From UBA2882 sp045542735 (GTDB lineage: Bacteria > Bacillota > Clostridia > Lachnospirales > Lachnospiraceae), in the NCBI GenBank assembly GCA_045542735.1, contig JAZQLQ010000023.1, positions 1 through 64,000 on the forward strand: a stretch of DNA of 64,000 nt, given 5' to 3'. This document shows positions 18,853 through 27,357 of the stretch, piece by piece (positions within the stretch are counted from its first letter, which is position 1; each line of letters starts with the position of its first letter). The notes under the pieces are model-generated. The model worked only from the letters and a program-made list of their open reading frames with translations, had not been told where the DNA came from and ran no database searches. The translations under genes were made by a program, and so were the position numbers.

Positions 18853-20104
18853 ACTGCTTCTCCCCTCTTGTGATATCATGAATAAATAATCCGCTACGAA
18901 GCTTCGGCTCAAACCAGGTGGATTTGGGAGGCATCAATCTACCTTCATCAGCCACCGCAAATAATTCACCGATGGATGTGGGATACATAGAAAATGCACA
19001 TGCCGCACCTTCATCCACACGTTTCTCAAGCTCTGTGAGTCCGCGGATACCGCCTACAAACTCAATACGTTGATCTATCTTGGGATCTTTGATTCCAAAC
19101 AAGCCATCTAATACATAAGTCTGAAGTAAAGATACATCCAAGCCTTCCACTGCATCATCACTTAAAATATCTTCTTTAGCTGTGACTTTATACCAGGTCT
19201 TACCAAGATACATACCGAACTCACCTTTTTTAGCCGGGCTGTAAGGTGTTGTATCGGCTTTTTCTACGATAAATTTCTCGTCGAGGCGTTCTTTCAATTC
19301 ATCCTCAGTCATTCCGTTTAAATCTTTTAATACACGGTTATAATCCAAAATCTTTAATTCATCATCCGGGAATAATACGGATAAGAAATAGTTGTATGCT
19401 TCTTTCTTATCATCATCAGGAAACTGTTCTCTTCTCTGCAATGCCACCTTTGCAGCCGAGGCACAACGATGATGTCCGTCCGCAATATAAATGCTATCCA
19501 TGGTGTTAAATGCCTCATATACACCTGCTACATCACTCTCTTCATCAATAATCCATACTCTATGCACAATTCCATCATCTGCAGTAAAGTCATACACAGC
19601 TTCTTTTTGCAGATTTTTGCTGATAATTTCCTGCAAAGCATCATTGTGGCGGAATGCCAGGAAGATGGGACCTGTTTGTGCGTTGGTGGTATCTACGTGA
19701 CGGATACGGTCAACCTCTTTGTCTGCTCTGGTATTTTCATGACGTTTAATAGTCTGACTCACATAATCATCCACACTGCTGCATGCCACAAGTCCGGTCT
19801 GTTTACGACCTTCCATCTCCAACTGATATATGTAATAACAAGGCTTCTCATCACGGATGAACTTACCACCATTTACCATGTTCCAAAGCAGTTCTTTTGC
19901 TTTGTCATACACACAGTCTGCATAAGTATCCACATCATCAGAAAACTGTGTCTCCGCACGGTCAATATTTAAAAAGGAATCTTGATTGTCTTTTACGACT
20001 TCCTTTGCTTCTGCTCTACTATAAACATCATAGGGTAATGCGGCTATTTTTGCCTCCATTCCTACTGCCGGTCTGATTGCTGAAAAAGGTCTGATATCTG
20101 CCAT
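18842..20104 (-). CDS. DUF1015 family protein
   Basis: The 420-residue soluble protein begins MADIRPFSAIRPAVG and contains AALPYDVYSRAEAKE, the motif IADGHHRCASAAKVA, and the C-terminal MPPKSTWFEPKLRSGLFIH, all characteristic of the DUF1015 family, whose biochemical role is not settled. The GHHR segment resembles a catalytic or metal-binding loop. The start at 20104 has GGAGGT five bases upstream; a longer reading frame exists but lacks a ribosome site. It is first in a coupled operon with glgB and mscS. In related Clostridia DUF1015 genes often sit near serC-serA, which here lie about 7 kb away on the same strand. Confidence 0.85.
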   Translation of the reverse strand: MADIRPFSAIRPAVGMEAKIAALPYDVYSRAEAKEVVKDNQDSFLNIDRAETQFSDDVDTYADCVYDKAKELLWNMVNGGKFIRDEKPCYYIYQLEMEGRKQTGLVACSSVDDYVSQTIKRHENTRADKEVDRIRHVDTTNAQTGPIFLAFRHNDALQEIISKNLQKEAVYDFTADDGIVHRVWIIDEESDVAGVYEAFNTMDSIYIADGHHRCASAAKVALQRREQFPDDDKKEAYNYFLSVLFPDDELKILDYNRVLKDLNGMTEDELKERLDEKFIVEKADTTPYSPAKKGEFGMYLGKTWYKVTAKEDILSDDAVEGLDVSLLQTYVLDGLFGIKDPKIDQRIEFVGGIRGLTELEKRVDEGAACAFSMYPTSIGELFAVADEGRLMPPKSTWFEPKLRSGLFIHDITRGEKQYDE

Positions 20105-20140
20105 AAGTACCTCCAAAAATATTTTTCTCATACTGTATTT

Positions 20141-20169
20141 ATTTTACCAAATGCAGACCTCTAAAACAA
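20141..20169 (-). promoter_or_regulatory. promoter of DUF1015-glgB-mscS
   Basis: On the minus strand TTGTTT (20164-20169) and TAAAAT (20141-20146) are spaced by 17 bases, about 37 bases before the DUF1015 start. It is a moderate housekeeping promoter, back-to-back with the promoter at 20210-20238. Confidence 0.55.
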
Positions 20170-20209
20170 GAAAAATGTCTGATAATTACCCTTGTCTTTT
20201 ACGAACGTT

Positions 20210-20238
20210 TTGACACTTCCCTTCTATCATGCTAAAAT
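20210..20238 (+). promoter_or_regulatory. sigma-A promoter for the 92-aa gene
   Basis: TTGACA (20210-20215) and TAAAAT (20233-20238) are separated by 17 bases. The gene starts 21 bases later with GGAAGGAG as ribosome site, leaving a very short leader. Confidence 0.7.
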
Positions 20239-20259
20239 TGGCGGGAAGGAGTTGATATT

Positions 20260-20538
20260 ATGACAGATCAGGATAAAGAATTTTTAGATCGTATCACAAG
20301 CTATGCAAATGAAGTGTGTGCTGACATTGACCCACAGAAGACTCAAGTTAGTGTACAGTTGGAACGCTTGATGCCGGTCATTAAAGAAATTGCTGATGAA
20401 AGTGGTCAGGATGTAACGGATGTTTTCATCCGCTATATGGATTTGGCATCTGAAGCCATGGTGAAAAGTGAGGAAAAATTACAGGAAAGCCTTCAGGATA
20501 TATCAGGCCCCGGTGATCCGCCGTTTTTAACACGCTAA
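20260..20538 (+). CDS. small acidic protein of unknown function (92 aa)
   Basis: I do not recognise the family. The product is acidic and probably all-helical, with no signal peptide or membrane segment; it contains one Cys and ends SGPGDPPFLTR. A strong ribosome site (GGAAGGAG, seven bases before ATG) and its own promoter support a real gene. A hairpin at 20584-20612 follows. It is transcribed divergently from the DUF1015 operon and lies ahead of a lipoprotein gene, but nothing in the sequence links it to either. Confidence 0.75.
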   Translation: MTDQDKEFLDRITSYANEVCADIDPQKTQVSVQLERLMPVIKEIADESGQDVTDVFIRYMDLASEAMVKSEEKLQESLQDISGPGDPPFLTR

Positions 20539-20583
20539 CTTCCGATTCATTCATCGGTCTATCGTGACCATTCGTCGTTTTGC

Positions 20584-20612
20584 ACTTCCACTTTCTTATA
20601 AAAAGTGGAAGT
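20584..20612 (+). terminator. hairpin after the 92-aa gene, weak terminator
   Basis: ACTTCCACTTT (20584-20594) and AAAGTGGAAGT (20602-20612) form an 11-bp perfect stem with a seven-base loop, followed by ATTCTTTAAG. The T-tract is poor, so termination may be partial and allow read-through into the lipoprotein gene. Confidence 0.5.
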
Positions 20613-20662
20613 ATTCTTTAAGAACTATTTCTATACAAATAAAAAAAGGATAGGTGACTATA

Positions 20663-21457
20663 ATGAAAAGAAAACTAATTACTGCATGCCTACTTGCATG
20701 CGCATTATTGGTTGGCTGTGGCAAAGACACAACTGACGAACCCGTTAGAGATCAGGGACAGGCTATCGGTGAAGAAACCGCTGTCGGTGAGGAAGCTACT
20801 GCTATTCCTGTCGGTGAATACTATTTTGTAGTAGATGATGTTTTTTCAATCACCGGCAGAGGTACTGTTATGGCCGGTTACAGCATGAACGCTCCCATCG
20901 CTGTTGGTACCGAAGTGGACTTGTTATCCGGTTCTTCCAGAGTTAATGCAGTGATTAAGGAAATTGAAGATTCCAACACCCGTGAAATTGTTGAAGAATT
21001 ACCTGCTGACAGCTTAGCCGGCATTGTGTTGGATGGTTTTTCCCGTGACCAAGTAGAACGCGGCGATATCATGGTACTTCGTGACGGCGGTAAACAAGGA
21101 CAACGTTTTATCTGCGAGTTTGAAACCTTTTATGATTCTGCAGACCCTTACGCATCCCAGTTAAATGAATTGACAGGTAAGACCGTTGATATCAGTTTCC
21201 ATTCTATGGCTGAAAATCCCTATACCGCTACCATCGAATCCATCGAGATTATCGAAGGTATTCCTGCAGAAGGCGTAATTGAAGATCCCATTGATAAAGT
21301 TGTGATGACTGCATCATTAAATTATGATATTTTCTATGTGGACTATATCAAAACCTTCTTTGATTTTACAGTTGTAGAGGACGCCGAAACCGGCACCACT
21401 ACCAATCTTCATTTCGACGGTGTGCTTTATACCGCACCGGAAGAAGCTACTGAATAA
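20663..21457 (+). CDS. lipoprotein with EF-Tu domain II-like beta-barrel
   Basis: The 264-residue product has a lipoprotein signal (MKRKLITACLLACALLVGC, lipobox LVGC) and an acidic linker. The middle part, about residues 50-145, reads like translation-factor domain II: VDDVFSITGRGTVMAGYSM, then VGTEVDLL, an alpha/beta insert, LAGIVLDGFSRDQVERGDIM. In EF-Tu the corresponding segment is ...EDVFSISGRGTV...G...V..LRGI.R..VERG.VL. No G-domain is present. The remaining C-terminal 100 residues are unrecognised. It should be anchored on the outer face of the membrane, so a translational role is excluded and a binding role is inferred. I chose ATG 20663; a GTG three codons upstream overlaps the likely ribosome site TAGGTG. 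Confidence 0.8.
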   Translation: MKRKLITACLLACALLVGCGKDTTDEPVRDQGQAIGEETAVGEEATAIPVGEYYFVVDDVFSITGRGTVMAGYSMNAPIAVGTEVDLLSGSSRVNAVIKEIEDSNTREIVEELPADSLAGIVLDGFSRDQVERGDIMVLRDGGKQGQRFICEFETFYDSADPYASQLNELTGKTVDISFHSMAENPYTATIESIEIIEGIPAEGVIEDPIDKVVMTASLNYDIFYVDYIKTFFDFTVVEDAETGTTTNLHFDGVLYTAPEEATE

Positions 21458-21465
21458 ATTGCTCA

Positions 21466-21498
21466 AAAAATCCGACTCAATAACTGAGTCGGATTTTT
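21466..21498 (+). terminator. intrinsic terminator of the EF-Tu-like lipoprotein gene
   Basis: TCCGACTCA (21471-21479) and TGAGTCGGA (21485-21493) form a 9-bp perfect stem with loop ATAAC, flanked by an A-tract and followed by ATTTTTA. It begins about 10 bases after the stop codon. Confidence 0.9.
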
Positions 21499-21585
21499 AC
21501 TTTTCAGAAATATCTAATGTCAGTTGATCTGCAAGACTCTAATGTTATTGAATCCGCAAGTTCCAAAGCGACATATCCCATGTAC

Positions 21586-21899
21586 TTTGGGCATATGCGG
21601 CAAACACAAGGTCTATTGCCCAAAATATGTATTGTATTCTTCAATCAAACATCATAATCACAGTATTTTGGGTATATGAGAAAAGTGCTTTCTTCCTTGC
21701 CCAAATTTTCATCATATTTTGGGCATAGAAAACGACTTCTGCTTTATATGCCCAAACCTCTAGTTTTTTCCATACAATTCCATAAATAACAAGTAAAAAT
21801 TGGGCATATAGACAAAACATTTGTCTATATGCCCAAACCATCTCATTTCAACATCCTTTTCAACCGAAATTCCGATATAAAGCCCCTCATTTTGGGCAA
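21586..21899. repeat. array of alternating inverted TTGGGCATAT motifs
   Basis: A 455-bp gene-free gap holds nine copies of a (A/T)TTGGGCATAT-type motif in strictly alternating orientation: forward at 21586, 21665, 21714, 21800 and 21889; reverse (ATATGCCCAA or TTGCCCAAA) at 21615, 21697, 21744 and 21820. Neighbouring forward/reverse copies make four hairpins. The last, 21800-21816 with 21820-21836, is a perfect 17-bp inverted repeat with a three-base loop. The copies differ in spacing and in loop sequence, so this is neither a CRISPR nor a simple tandem repeat. It lies downstream of both flanking transcription units, between the lipoprotein terminator and the Hsp70 stop. No function is assigned. 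Confidence 0.8.
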
Positions 21900-21912
21900 C
21901 TATAGAATTCCT

Positions 21913-23607
21913 CTAAAAATCTTCCATAAAGTCCTTTAAGAATTCACGGAACTCTTCCCTTGCTTCTTCTATCACACCATGATCTCTGGTATTTAAGGCA
22001 TCGTCAAACTTTTGCAAGGCTCTCTCTACAATACGTCGGTCTTGTCCGAGGCTTTCTTCATAGAGACGCTCTCCACGGAGTAAGAGAAGTTTGTTTTCTT
22101 CCTTCTCACGGGGATGAATCTTCAGATATGCGATTTCCTGCATACGCTCTTCAATCTCCGCATCGCTCATCTCGGTATGTCCGCCTTTGATAATCTGTTT
22201 CACTTTTTCACCGGTAGACACAACGGTAATCTCAACCTCCAAAATAGAGTTAATATCATAGGTATAAGTCACATCAATGGGTTCCTCTCCTGCTTTGGCA
22301 GCAGGCACTTTGATGTTTAACTCACCAAGTAACAGGTTGTTTGCTGCAAAACGGCTTTCACCCTGTAAAATCTTTACACGCAATTTGGTCTGATTATCAC
22401 GGACTGTATAAAGACGCTCTGTGCGGCTGGCAGGAATCGTAGTATTTCTCTCAATAATCGGGCAAAAATGTCCGCCCTCGAAAATGTTTTCTTCTCTCTC
22501 CAATACTACTTCTGTTCCCAAGGTAAAGGGACATACATCCGTCAGAATCACCTCTTTAATCAAGGCATTTCTTTCCTTCATAGCTCCCTGAACCGCCGCT
22601 CCCAAAGCAACTGCTTCATCGGGATTGATATTGGTATCGGGGAAGGTACGGAATAATTTACCCACAAATTTGCGCACAAAGGAAAGCTTGGTAGCACCAC
22701 CAACTAAGACAACTTTGTCAATATCTTTAATCTTGATATGTGCGTCCGCAAGACTCCGTTTGATGGGTTGTTTGATTTTATCCAGCAAATCTTCACATGC
22801 CAATTCATAGGCTTCCAATGTCACATCCATTTCATAGGTCTGCTCGTTTATATTACAAATCATTTTAGATGTATTGCTTTCGGAAAATCCTTTTTTACAA
22901 TTCTCTGCCTGCTTGGTAATATGGCGAAGATTCTGGAAGGAAAGTTTATCCTTATCCAAATCTTTATGTTTGTCAAAAAACATTTGCTCCAATACACGGG
23001 TAAAATCTTCACCACCCAGGAAGTTATCACCGGCTACAGCACGTACCTCAATAATAGAGTCATACAACTCCAATATAGATACGTCAAATGTACCACCACC
23101 CAAGTCAAAGACCAAAAACTTGGCATTTTCATGACTCTGGTACAAGCCATAGGCAATGGCAGCCGCTGTAGGCTCACTGATAATGCGCTCTACTTTTAAG
23201 CCCGCCAGTTCTCCGGCACGCTTGGTAGCTTTTCTTCTGTCATCATTAAAATACGCAGGTACACTAATAACCGCTTCTGTTACTTCTTCACCCAAGTATG
23301 CTTCCGCATCTTCTTTTAAGGCTTTCAAAACCAATGCCGATAACTCTTCCGGGCGAAACTGCTTATGTAAAAGCTGATATTTGCGGTCACTTCCCATATC
23401 ACGCTTAAATACTGCGGCCGCACTATCCGGATAAAGAAGCATACGCTCTCTTGCGGTTTCTCCTACATATACCTGCTCATCCTCATCAATACTGACAATG
23501 GAGGGTGTCAGGTTTTTACCTAATCGGTTGGGAATAATCTTCGGTCCGTCTTCGCTGAAATATGCAACCAAACTGTTGGTTGTTCCCAAGTCAATTCCTA
23601 CTATCAT
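21913..23607 (-). CDS. Hsp70-family chaperone, HscC/DnaK paralogue
   Basis: The 564-residue ATPase has the phosphate-1 loop GIDLGTTNSLVAY, the phosphate-2 motif FDLGGGTFDVS, the connecting helix SVPAYFNDDRRKATKRAGELAG (split here only for description) and the adenosine motif VLVGGATKLSFVRKFV. The substrate-binding beta domain follows (about 370-490), with a lid shorter than that of DnaK (564 versus roughly 610-640 residues). It is therefore not the housekeeping DnaK but a specialised Hsp70. It lies 28 bases after a TPR protein with a J-like domain, which is the obvious partner. Substrates are unknown. Confidence 0.92.
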   Translation of the reverse strand: MIVGIDLGTTNSLVAYFSEDGPKIIPNRLGKNLTPSIVSIDEDEQVYVGETARERMLLYPDSAAAVFKRDMGSDRKYQLLHKQFRPEELSALVLKALKEDAEAYLGEEVTEAVISVPAYFNDDRRKATKRAGELAGLKVERIISEPTAAAIAYGLYQSHENAKFLVFDLGGGTFDVSILELYDSIIEVRAVAGDNFLGGEDFTRVLEQMFFDKHKDLDKDKLSFQNLRHITKQAENCKKGFSESNTSKMICNINEQTYEMDVTLEAYELACEDLLDKIKQPIKRSLADAHIKIKDIDKVVLVGGATKLSFVRKFVGKLFRTFPDTNINPDEAVALGAAVQGAMKERNALIKEVILTDVCPFTLGTEVVLEREENIFEGGHFCPIIERNTTIPASRTERLYTVRDNQTKLRVKILQGESRFAANNLLLGELNIKVPAAKAGEEPIDVTYTYDINSILEVEITVVSTGEKVKQIIKGGHTEMSDAEIEERMQEIAYLKIHPREKEENKLLLLRGERLYEESLGQDRRIVERALQKFDDALNTRDHGVIEEAREEFREFLKDFMEDF

Positions 23608-23635
23608 TTCATTCTCCTACTTTTATTTATTACAT

Positions 23636-26600
23636 TTATTTTTTCTTAAAAAAGCCGAATAAGCCTTTTTTCTCCGGCTGTACTGCTTTTTGTTCAACCG
23701 TTGTGTCAGGAACCTGATTTACGGGGGCCTGATTTACCGGAACAGGATTTGTTGCAGCAGGGCCTTGTGTCGCCTGCAGTTTTCTCTGTACCCTACGGTA
23801 AGAACGTTTGACATCCTCATTCTCATAAGTAGGCAGGCTGTTCATCGACTGTCTCAAATATTCAAATGCCTTCTGCAGATTGCCTTTTGCTTCTTCAATC
23901 AATCCCAGACCATAGTATTTTTCATAGCAAACACCACGGTTACACCAGGAACAGAGATAACAGGTATCCATACGTTTCTGATATTCTTCAGCCAAAGCAA
24001 TATCCCCTATCATCACCAAAGAAAATACAATCAAAAATGTATGATTAGGAATAGAAGCCGGTTCACTGTCCAAATATGCTTCCAAACTTCCATGTGTGTG
24101 GTACAGTAAATCCAAATATTTTTTAGCATAGACAGCCGCATCGCGGTAATTACCCATTTCAAAATAGGTCTGGGCAATATCAAACTGACGTATTGCCTTA
24201 TAATCCGTATCAAACTCTCCTGCCAACTGCAGACATTTTTGATAGGTATCAACCGCTTTCATATATTGGTCAGTATCTAAGTAAAACAGTGCCAATTTAT
24301 TATAAGCCTGTTTTTGTGCTTCCCCATTGCCGTCCACACGTTTAAGCACGCTTAAATACTGTTTTTCCGCTTCTCTATGCTGCTGATTATAATAATAAAA
24401 TTTCGCTTTTTTCAGCATCAACTGATAATTGTTGGGATTAAGACTCAACAGCTTATCGTATACTTCCCCTGCCTTATCAAAATTGTACAGGTTCATATAA
24501 CGTCTTGCCAAATCCTCCAGCAAATAAATGTTGCGTGGAGCCTGCTCTAACTCTTTCTCTGTATATTCTACAGCTTTTTGATGCTCTCCCATGGCCTCAT
24601 ATAAATCTGCCATACTGGCATGAACCCACACATTATGATCGGGATTAGGAAGCTTTAATGCCTTTTGGAACTCTTGTAAGCCCAGTTCATAATTACGCAT
24701 CTTCTTACAGATATTACCTGCATTGTTATGTGCATAAATATTATCAGGCTCTAATTCTCCCGCCTTTAAGAAGTCTGCCAAAGCTTCCTTAAGCATATGC
24801 TCTTCTTCAAAAATCAGACCTCTCTCAATGTAATAATAAGCATCATCCACATTTTCTATTTGCATATTGGCATGGTAAAGCGCCTTTTCAAAGGCTTCTT
24901 TTTTCACTTTACGGTCATTAGTTTTCAGATACTGCCGTTTATACAGGCGCATGATCAAAAAGTGTGCCTCTGAATGATGAGGATTTAACTCAACTGCTTT
25001 TTCATACTCAACCAACGCTTCTTTTGCTTTATCATTAAACTCACCGGTTGCCTGTCCTGCTCCGATTTTGTCCAAGCATTTACCGATGTTGATATGTACA
25101 TTGGCATTGTCAGGCTCATTTGCCACAACTTTTCTATAAAAATGCAAAGCATCAGCATGCTTATTCTGATCCATCAAAAGATCTGCTTTTAACCAAATCA
25201 AGTTATTTTTCTTGCCACATTTATGAATACCCTCTTCAACGGTACGCATTGCCGCATTCAAATCATCTAAGTTCCAATATAACAAACCGATTTCCATATA
25301 AAGCTCTGCTTCATCCTCAATGTCGCACTCTTCGTCTTTGTCCGGGTCATTTTTCTTGGCAAAATATTGATCTTTAAATTTTATAACTTCGCCCAAGAGC
25401 TTCTGCCAATTCTCCTGTCCCGTTTCTGTCAATCGACGGATTTTGAAACGGTAGAGTTGCATCTCATCACTCTTAAGCCCGGCTTCTTCCGCGCGCTTCC
25501 AAATGCCCGCAGCATCTTCATACTGACGATAGAAATAGAAGGTCTTATATGCCAACACATAAGGTTTGACATAGGGCGGATACAGACGGATACACTCATA
25601 AAAATCATCAATAATGCCCTGTCCGTTTTTCTGCTCAAAATATGCCTGCTGTCTCTTTACATAGGCCGGGAAATAATTGTAATCAAGGGCAATGATTTGG
25701 TTACACATCTCAATTGCCTGATCCAAACTTCCCGCATCCAAATAAAACAATGCCAACTGATCCATATAAGAAAGCTTGGTGGGAAGTTTTTCTTCCAGTT
25801 CAAAGCTCTTGTACAGATTTTCGGTTGCTTCCGGAATCAGGTTTTGATTCCACTGGCAATAGCCGATGGCAAAATAAGAAAAACCTCTTCGGTTCAGACG
25901 TTTGGTTGCTTCTTTACTTCCGTCATCTACAGTTTCTTCAATCATCTCACGCCATCTGGGCAAATATTTCATCGCCTTGTCGTACTCATCCATTGCCAGA
26001 TAGTTACGGCCAATCAAATTGATATAGTCATATTCTTCATGATATTTTTCATCCAACTGCAACAAAAGTGCTTCCACTTCTTTAAACTTCTGTTGTTGGA
26101 AATAACACCATGCCAGCTTATTGCTGATCTCAAAATCATCGCTATTTTCTGCAAGCTTTGCCTGATATATCTCCACCAATTTGACATTTAATTCGTCCAA
26201 AAAGTCACGGAGATCAGGACTACGGTCATCGATATCCAATAAGTCTAAGCAATATTCTTTGGCCTCTGCATATTCTTCACGTTCTGCCATAAGCTTGGCA
26301 ACCCCGTATTTTGCCATATAATGATCAGGATCGTCCGCTAATAATTTATTCCAGATTTCTTCTGCCTCAGCTTTTTGACCATGTCTTTCAAAAGCTTCTC
26401 CACAATAATATGAGATGTAAGGGTTCTCCGGATACTCACTATACAATTCGTCTGCTTTCTTTGCAGCCTTTTCAATATTTGTTTCTTCTTTGGTCAACAA
26501 ATAATAGCGTATCAACTCTACATCCGCATAGGGATGATAGGTATCATAATCATCCAATACGGAAACAGCCGATTTGATATCATCTAAATTGTTTCCATCC

Positions 26601-27205
26601 GTGCGGTCGATTAAGTTCTTCAAGTCGAAATATTTATATAAATAATCATCTACATGCTCACTTGTTTCGCCACTGAAAATATCAAAGTCCAGAAACTCTT
26701 CATTATTGATTTTATAATTCACATATTTTAGGAAATCTTCCGGAAACTTCTCTTTTAATTGCTCCATTTCATCCGAATAATGGAACTGTTTGTCAATGGC
26801 CTGCCATACTTCCATAGGCATATAGTGATGACTCATAATATACACAAGGAAACGCTCTGCAACTTCTGCCTCCATATCAAACGCCATACAAACATCTGCT
26901 TTAAAGGCTTCTTTCCATTTGGCCGGATTTTTACGTTTATCCACATCTTCATAAATACAATGAATCTGATAAATCCACTGATCCAGTTCGCTTCCGTTTT
27001 TTAGCTCTTCCCAGTCATCGCCACTCTCGTCATCTGTGCGCGCAAACTCTACAGCCTGCTCATATGCCTCTCTGAGTCGCATAAACCCAGCCTGATCTTC
27101 TTCCGGATTTACACCGGAGAGTTTCTCACGATATGCCTGACGAATGACTTCTTCGTCTTTAGTTTCTTCAATTCCTAATACTTTCCAAATCAAATGTTGT
27201 TCCAT
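23636..27205 (-). CDS. giant TPR protein with N-terminal J-like domain lacking HPD
   Basis: The 1,189-residue cytosolic protein opens with a J-domain-like segment (WKVLGIEETKDEEVIRQAYR ... FMRLREAYEQAV, residues 7-53). The position of the HPD tripeptide reads NPE, so canonical stimulation of Hsp70 ATPase is doubtful. The rest, about 200-1130, is a long series of TPR motifs (for example ALADFLKAGELEPDNIYAHN and AGEVYDKLLSLNPNNYQLM). CxxC motifs appear near 1095 (CYLCSWCNRG). The C-terminus is a Pro/Val/Gln linker ending in KKGLFGFFKKK, a basic amphipathic tail that could touch the membrane. It precedes the Hsp70 paralogue in one operon, suggesting a dedicated co-chaperone or scaffold; that link is inferred from context. 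Confidence 0.9.
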   Translation of the reverse strand: MEQHLIWKVLGIEETKDEEVIRQAYREKLSGVNPEEDQAGFMRLREAYEQAVEFARTDDESGDDWEELKNGSELDQWIYQIHCIYEDVDKRKNPAKWKEAFKADVCMAFDMEAEVAERFLVYIMSHHYMPMEVWQAIDKQFHYSDEMEQLKEKFPEDFLKYVNYKINNEEFLDFDIFSGETSEHVDDYLYKYFDLKNLIDRTDGNNLDDIKSAVSVLDDYDTYHPYADVELIRYYLLTKEETNIEKAAKKADELYSEYPENPYISYYCGEAFERHGQKAEAEEIWNKLLADDPDHYMAKYGVAKLMAEREEYAEAKEYCLDLLDIDDRSPDLRDFLDELNVKLVEIYQAKLAENSDDFEISNKLAWCYFQQQKFKEVEALLLQLDEKYHEEYDYINLIGRNYLAMDEYDKAMKYLPRWREMIEETVDDGSKEATKRLNRRGFSYFAIGYCQWNQNLIPEATENLYKSFELEEKLPTKLSYMDQLALFYLDAGSLDQAIEMCNQIIALDYNYFPAYVKRQQAYFEQKNGQGIIDDFYECIRLYPPYVKPYVLAYKTFYFYRQYEDAAGIWKRAEEAGLKSDEMQLYRFKIRRLTETGQENWQKLLGEVIKFKDQYFAKKNDPDKDEECDIEDEAELYMEIGLLYWNLDDLNAAMRTVEEGIHKCGKKNNLIWLKADLLMDQNKHADALHFYRKVVANEPDNANVHINIGKCLDKIGAGQATGEFNDKAKEALVEYEKAVELNPHHSEAHFLIMRLYKRQYLKTNDRKVKKEAFEKALYHANMQIENVDDAYYYIERGLIFEEEHMLKEALADFLKAGELEPDNIYAHNNAGNICKKMRNYELGLQEFQKALKLPNPDHNVWVHASMADLYEAMGEHQKAVEYTEKELEQAPRNIYLLEDLARRYMNLYNFDKAGEVYDKLLSLNPNNYQLMLKKAKFYYYNQQHREAEKQYLSVLKRVDGNGEAQKQAYNKLALFYLDTDQYMKAVDTYQKCLQLAGEFDTDYKAIRQFDIAQTYFEMGNYRDAAVYAKKYLDLLYHTHGSLEAYLDSEPASIPNHTFLIVFSLVMIGDIALAEEYQKRMDTCYLCSWCNRGVCYEKYYGLGLIEEAKGNLQKAFEYLRQSMNSLPTYENEDVKRSYRRVQRKLQATQGPAATNPVPVNQAPVNQVPDTTVEQKAVQPEKKGLFGFFKKK

Positions 27206-27285
27206 ACAATTTCCCCCGAATTTGTATTATAGTCCTAAAATATTATTATAAAATAACTGTCCTTTTCCTTCAACTCAAAAGATAT

Positions 27286-27316
27286 AAAAAGGTTGTTGAA
27301 TTTCAACAACCTTTTT
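27286..27316 (-). terminator. intrinsic terminator after serA
   Basis: AAAAAGGTTGTTGAA (27286-27300) and TTCAACAACCTTTTT (27302-27316) form a 15-bp stem that ends in A/T tracts on both strands, so it can also act bidirectionally. It lies about 40 bases past the serA stop. Confidence 0.85.
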
Positions 27317-27357
27317 AGCCCTATATATCTAACCTAGCTTACAAAACTTATTGGATA

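Noticed and set aside
21641..21841. A 66-codon minus-strand reading frame
   Set aside because: It consists of the inverted repeat motif translated in one frame (WAYRQ, YAQ words), has no ribosome site, and lies inside the repeat array.
21586..21899. CRISPR array
   Set aside because: Copies alternate in orientation and are only about 10-17 bp with irregular spacing; no cas genes nearby.
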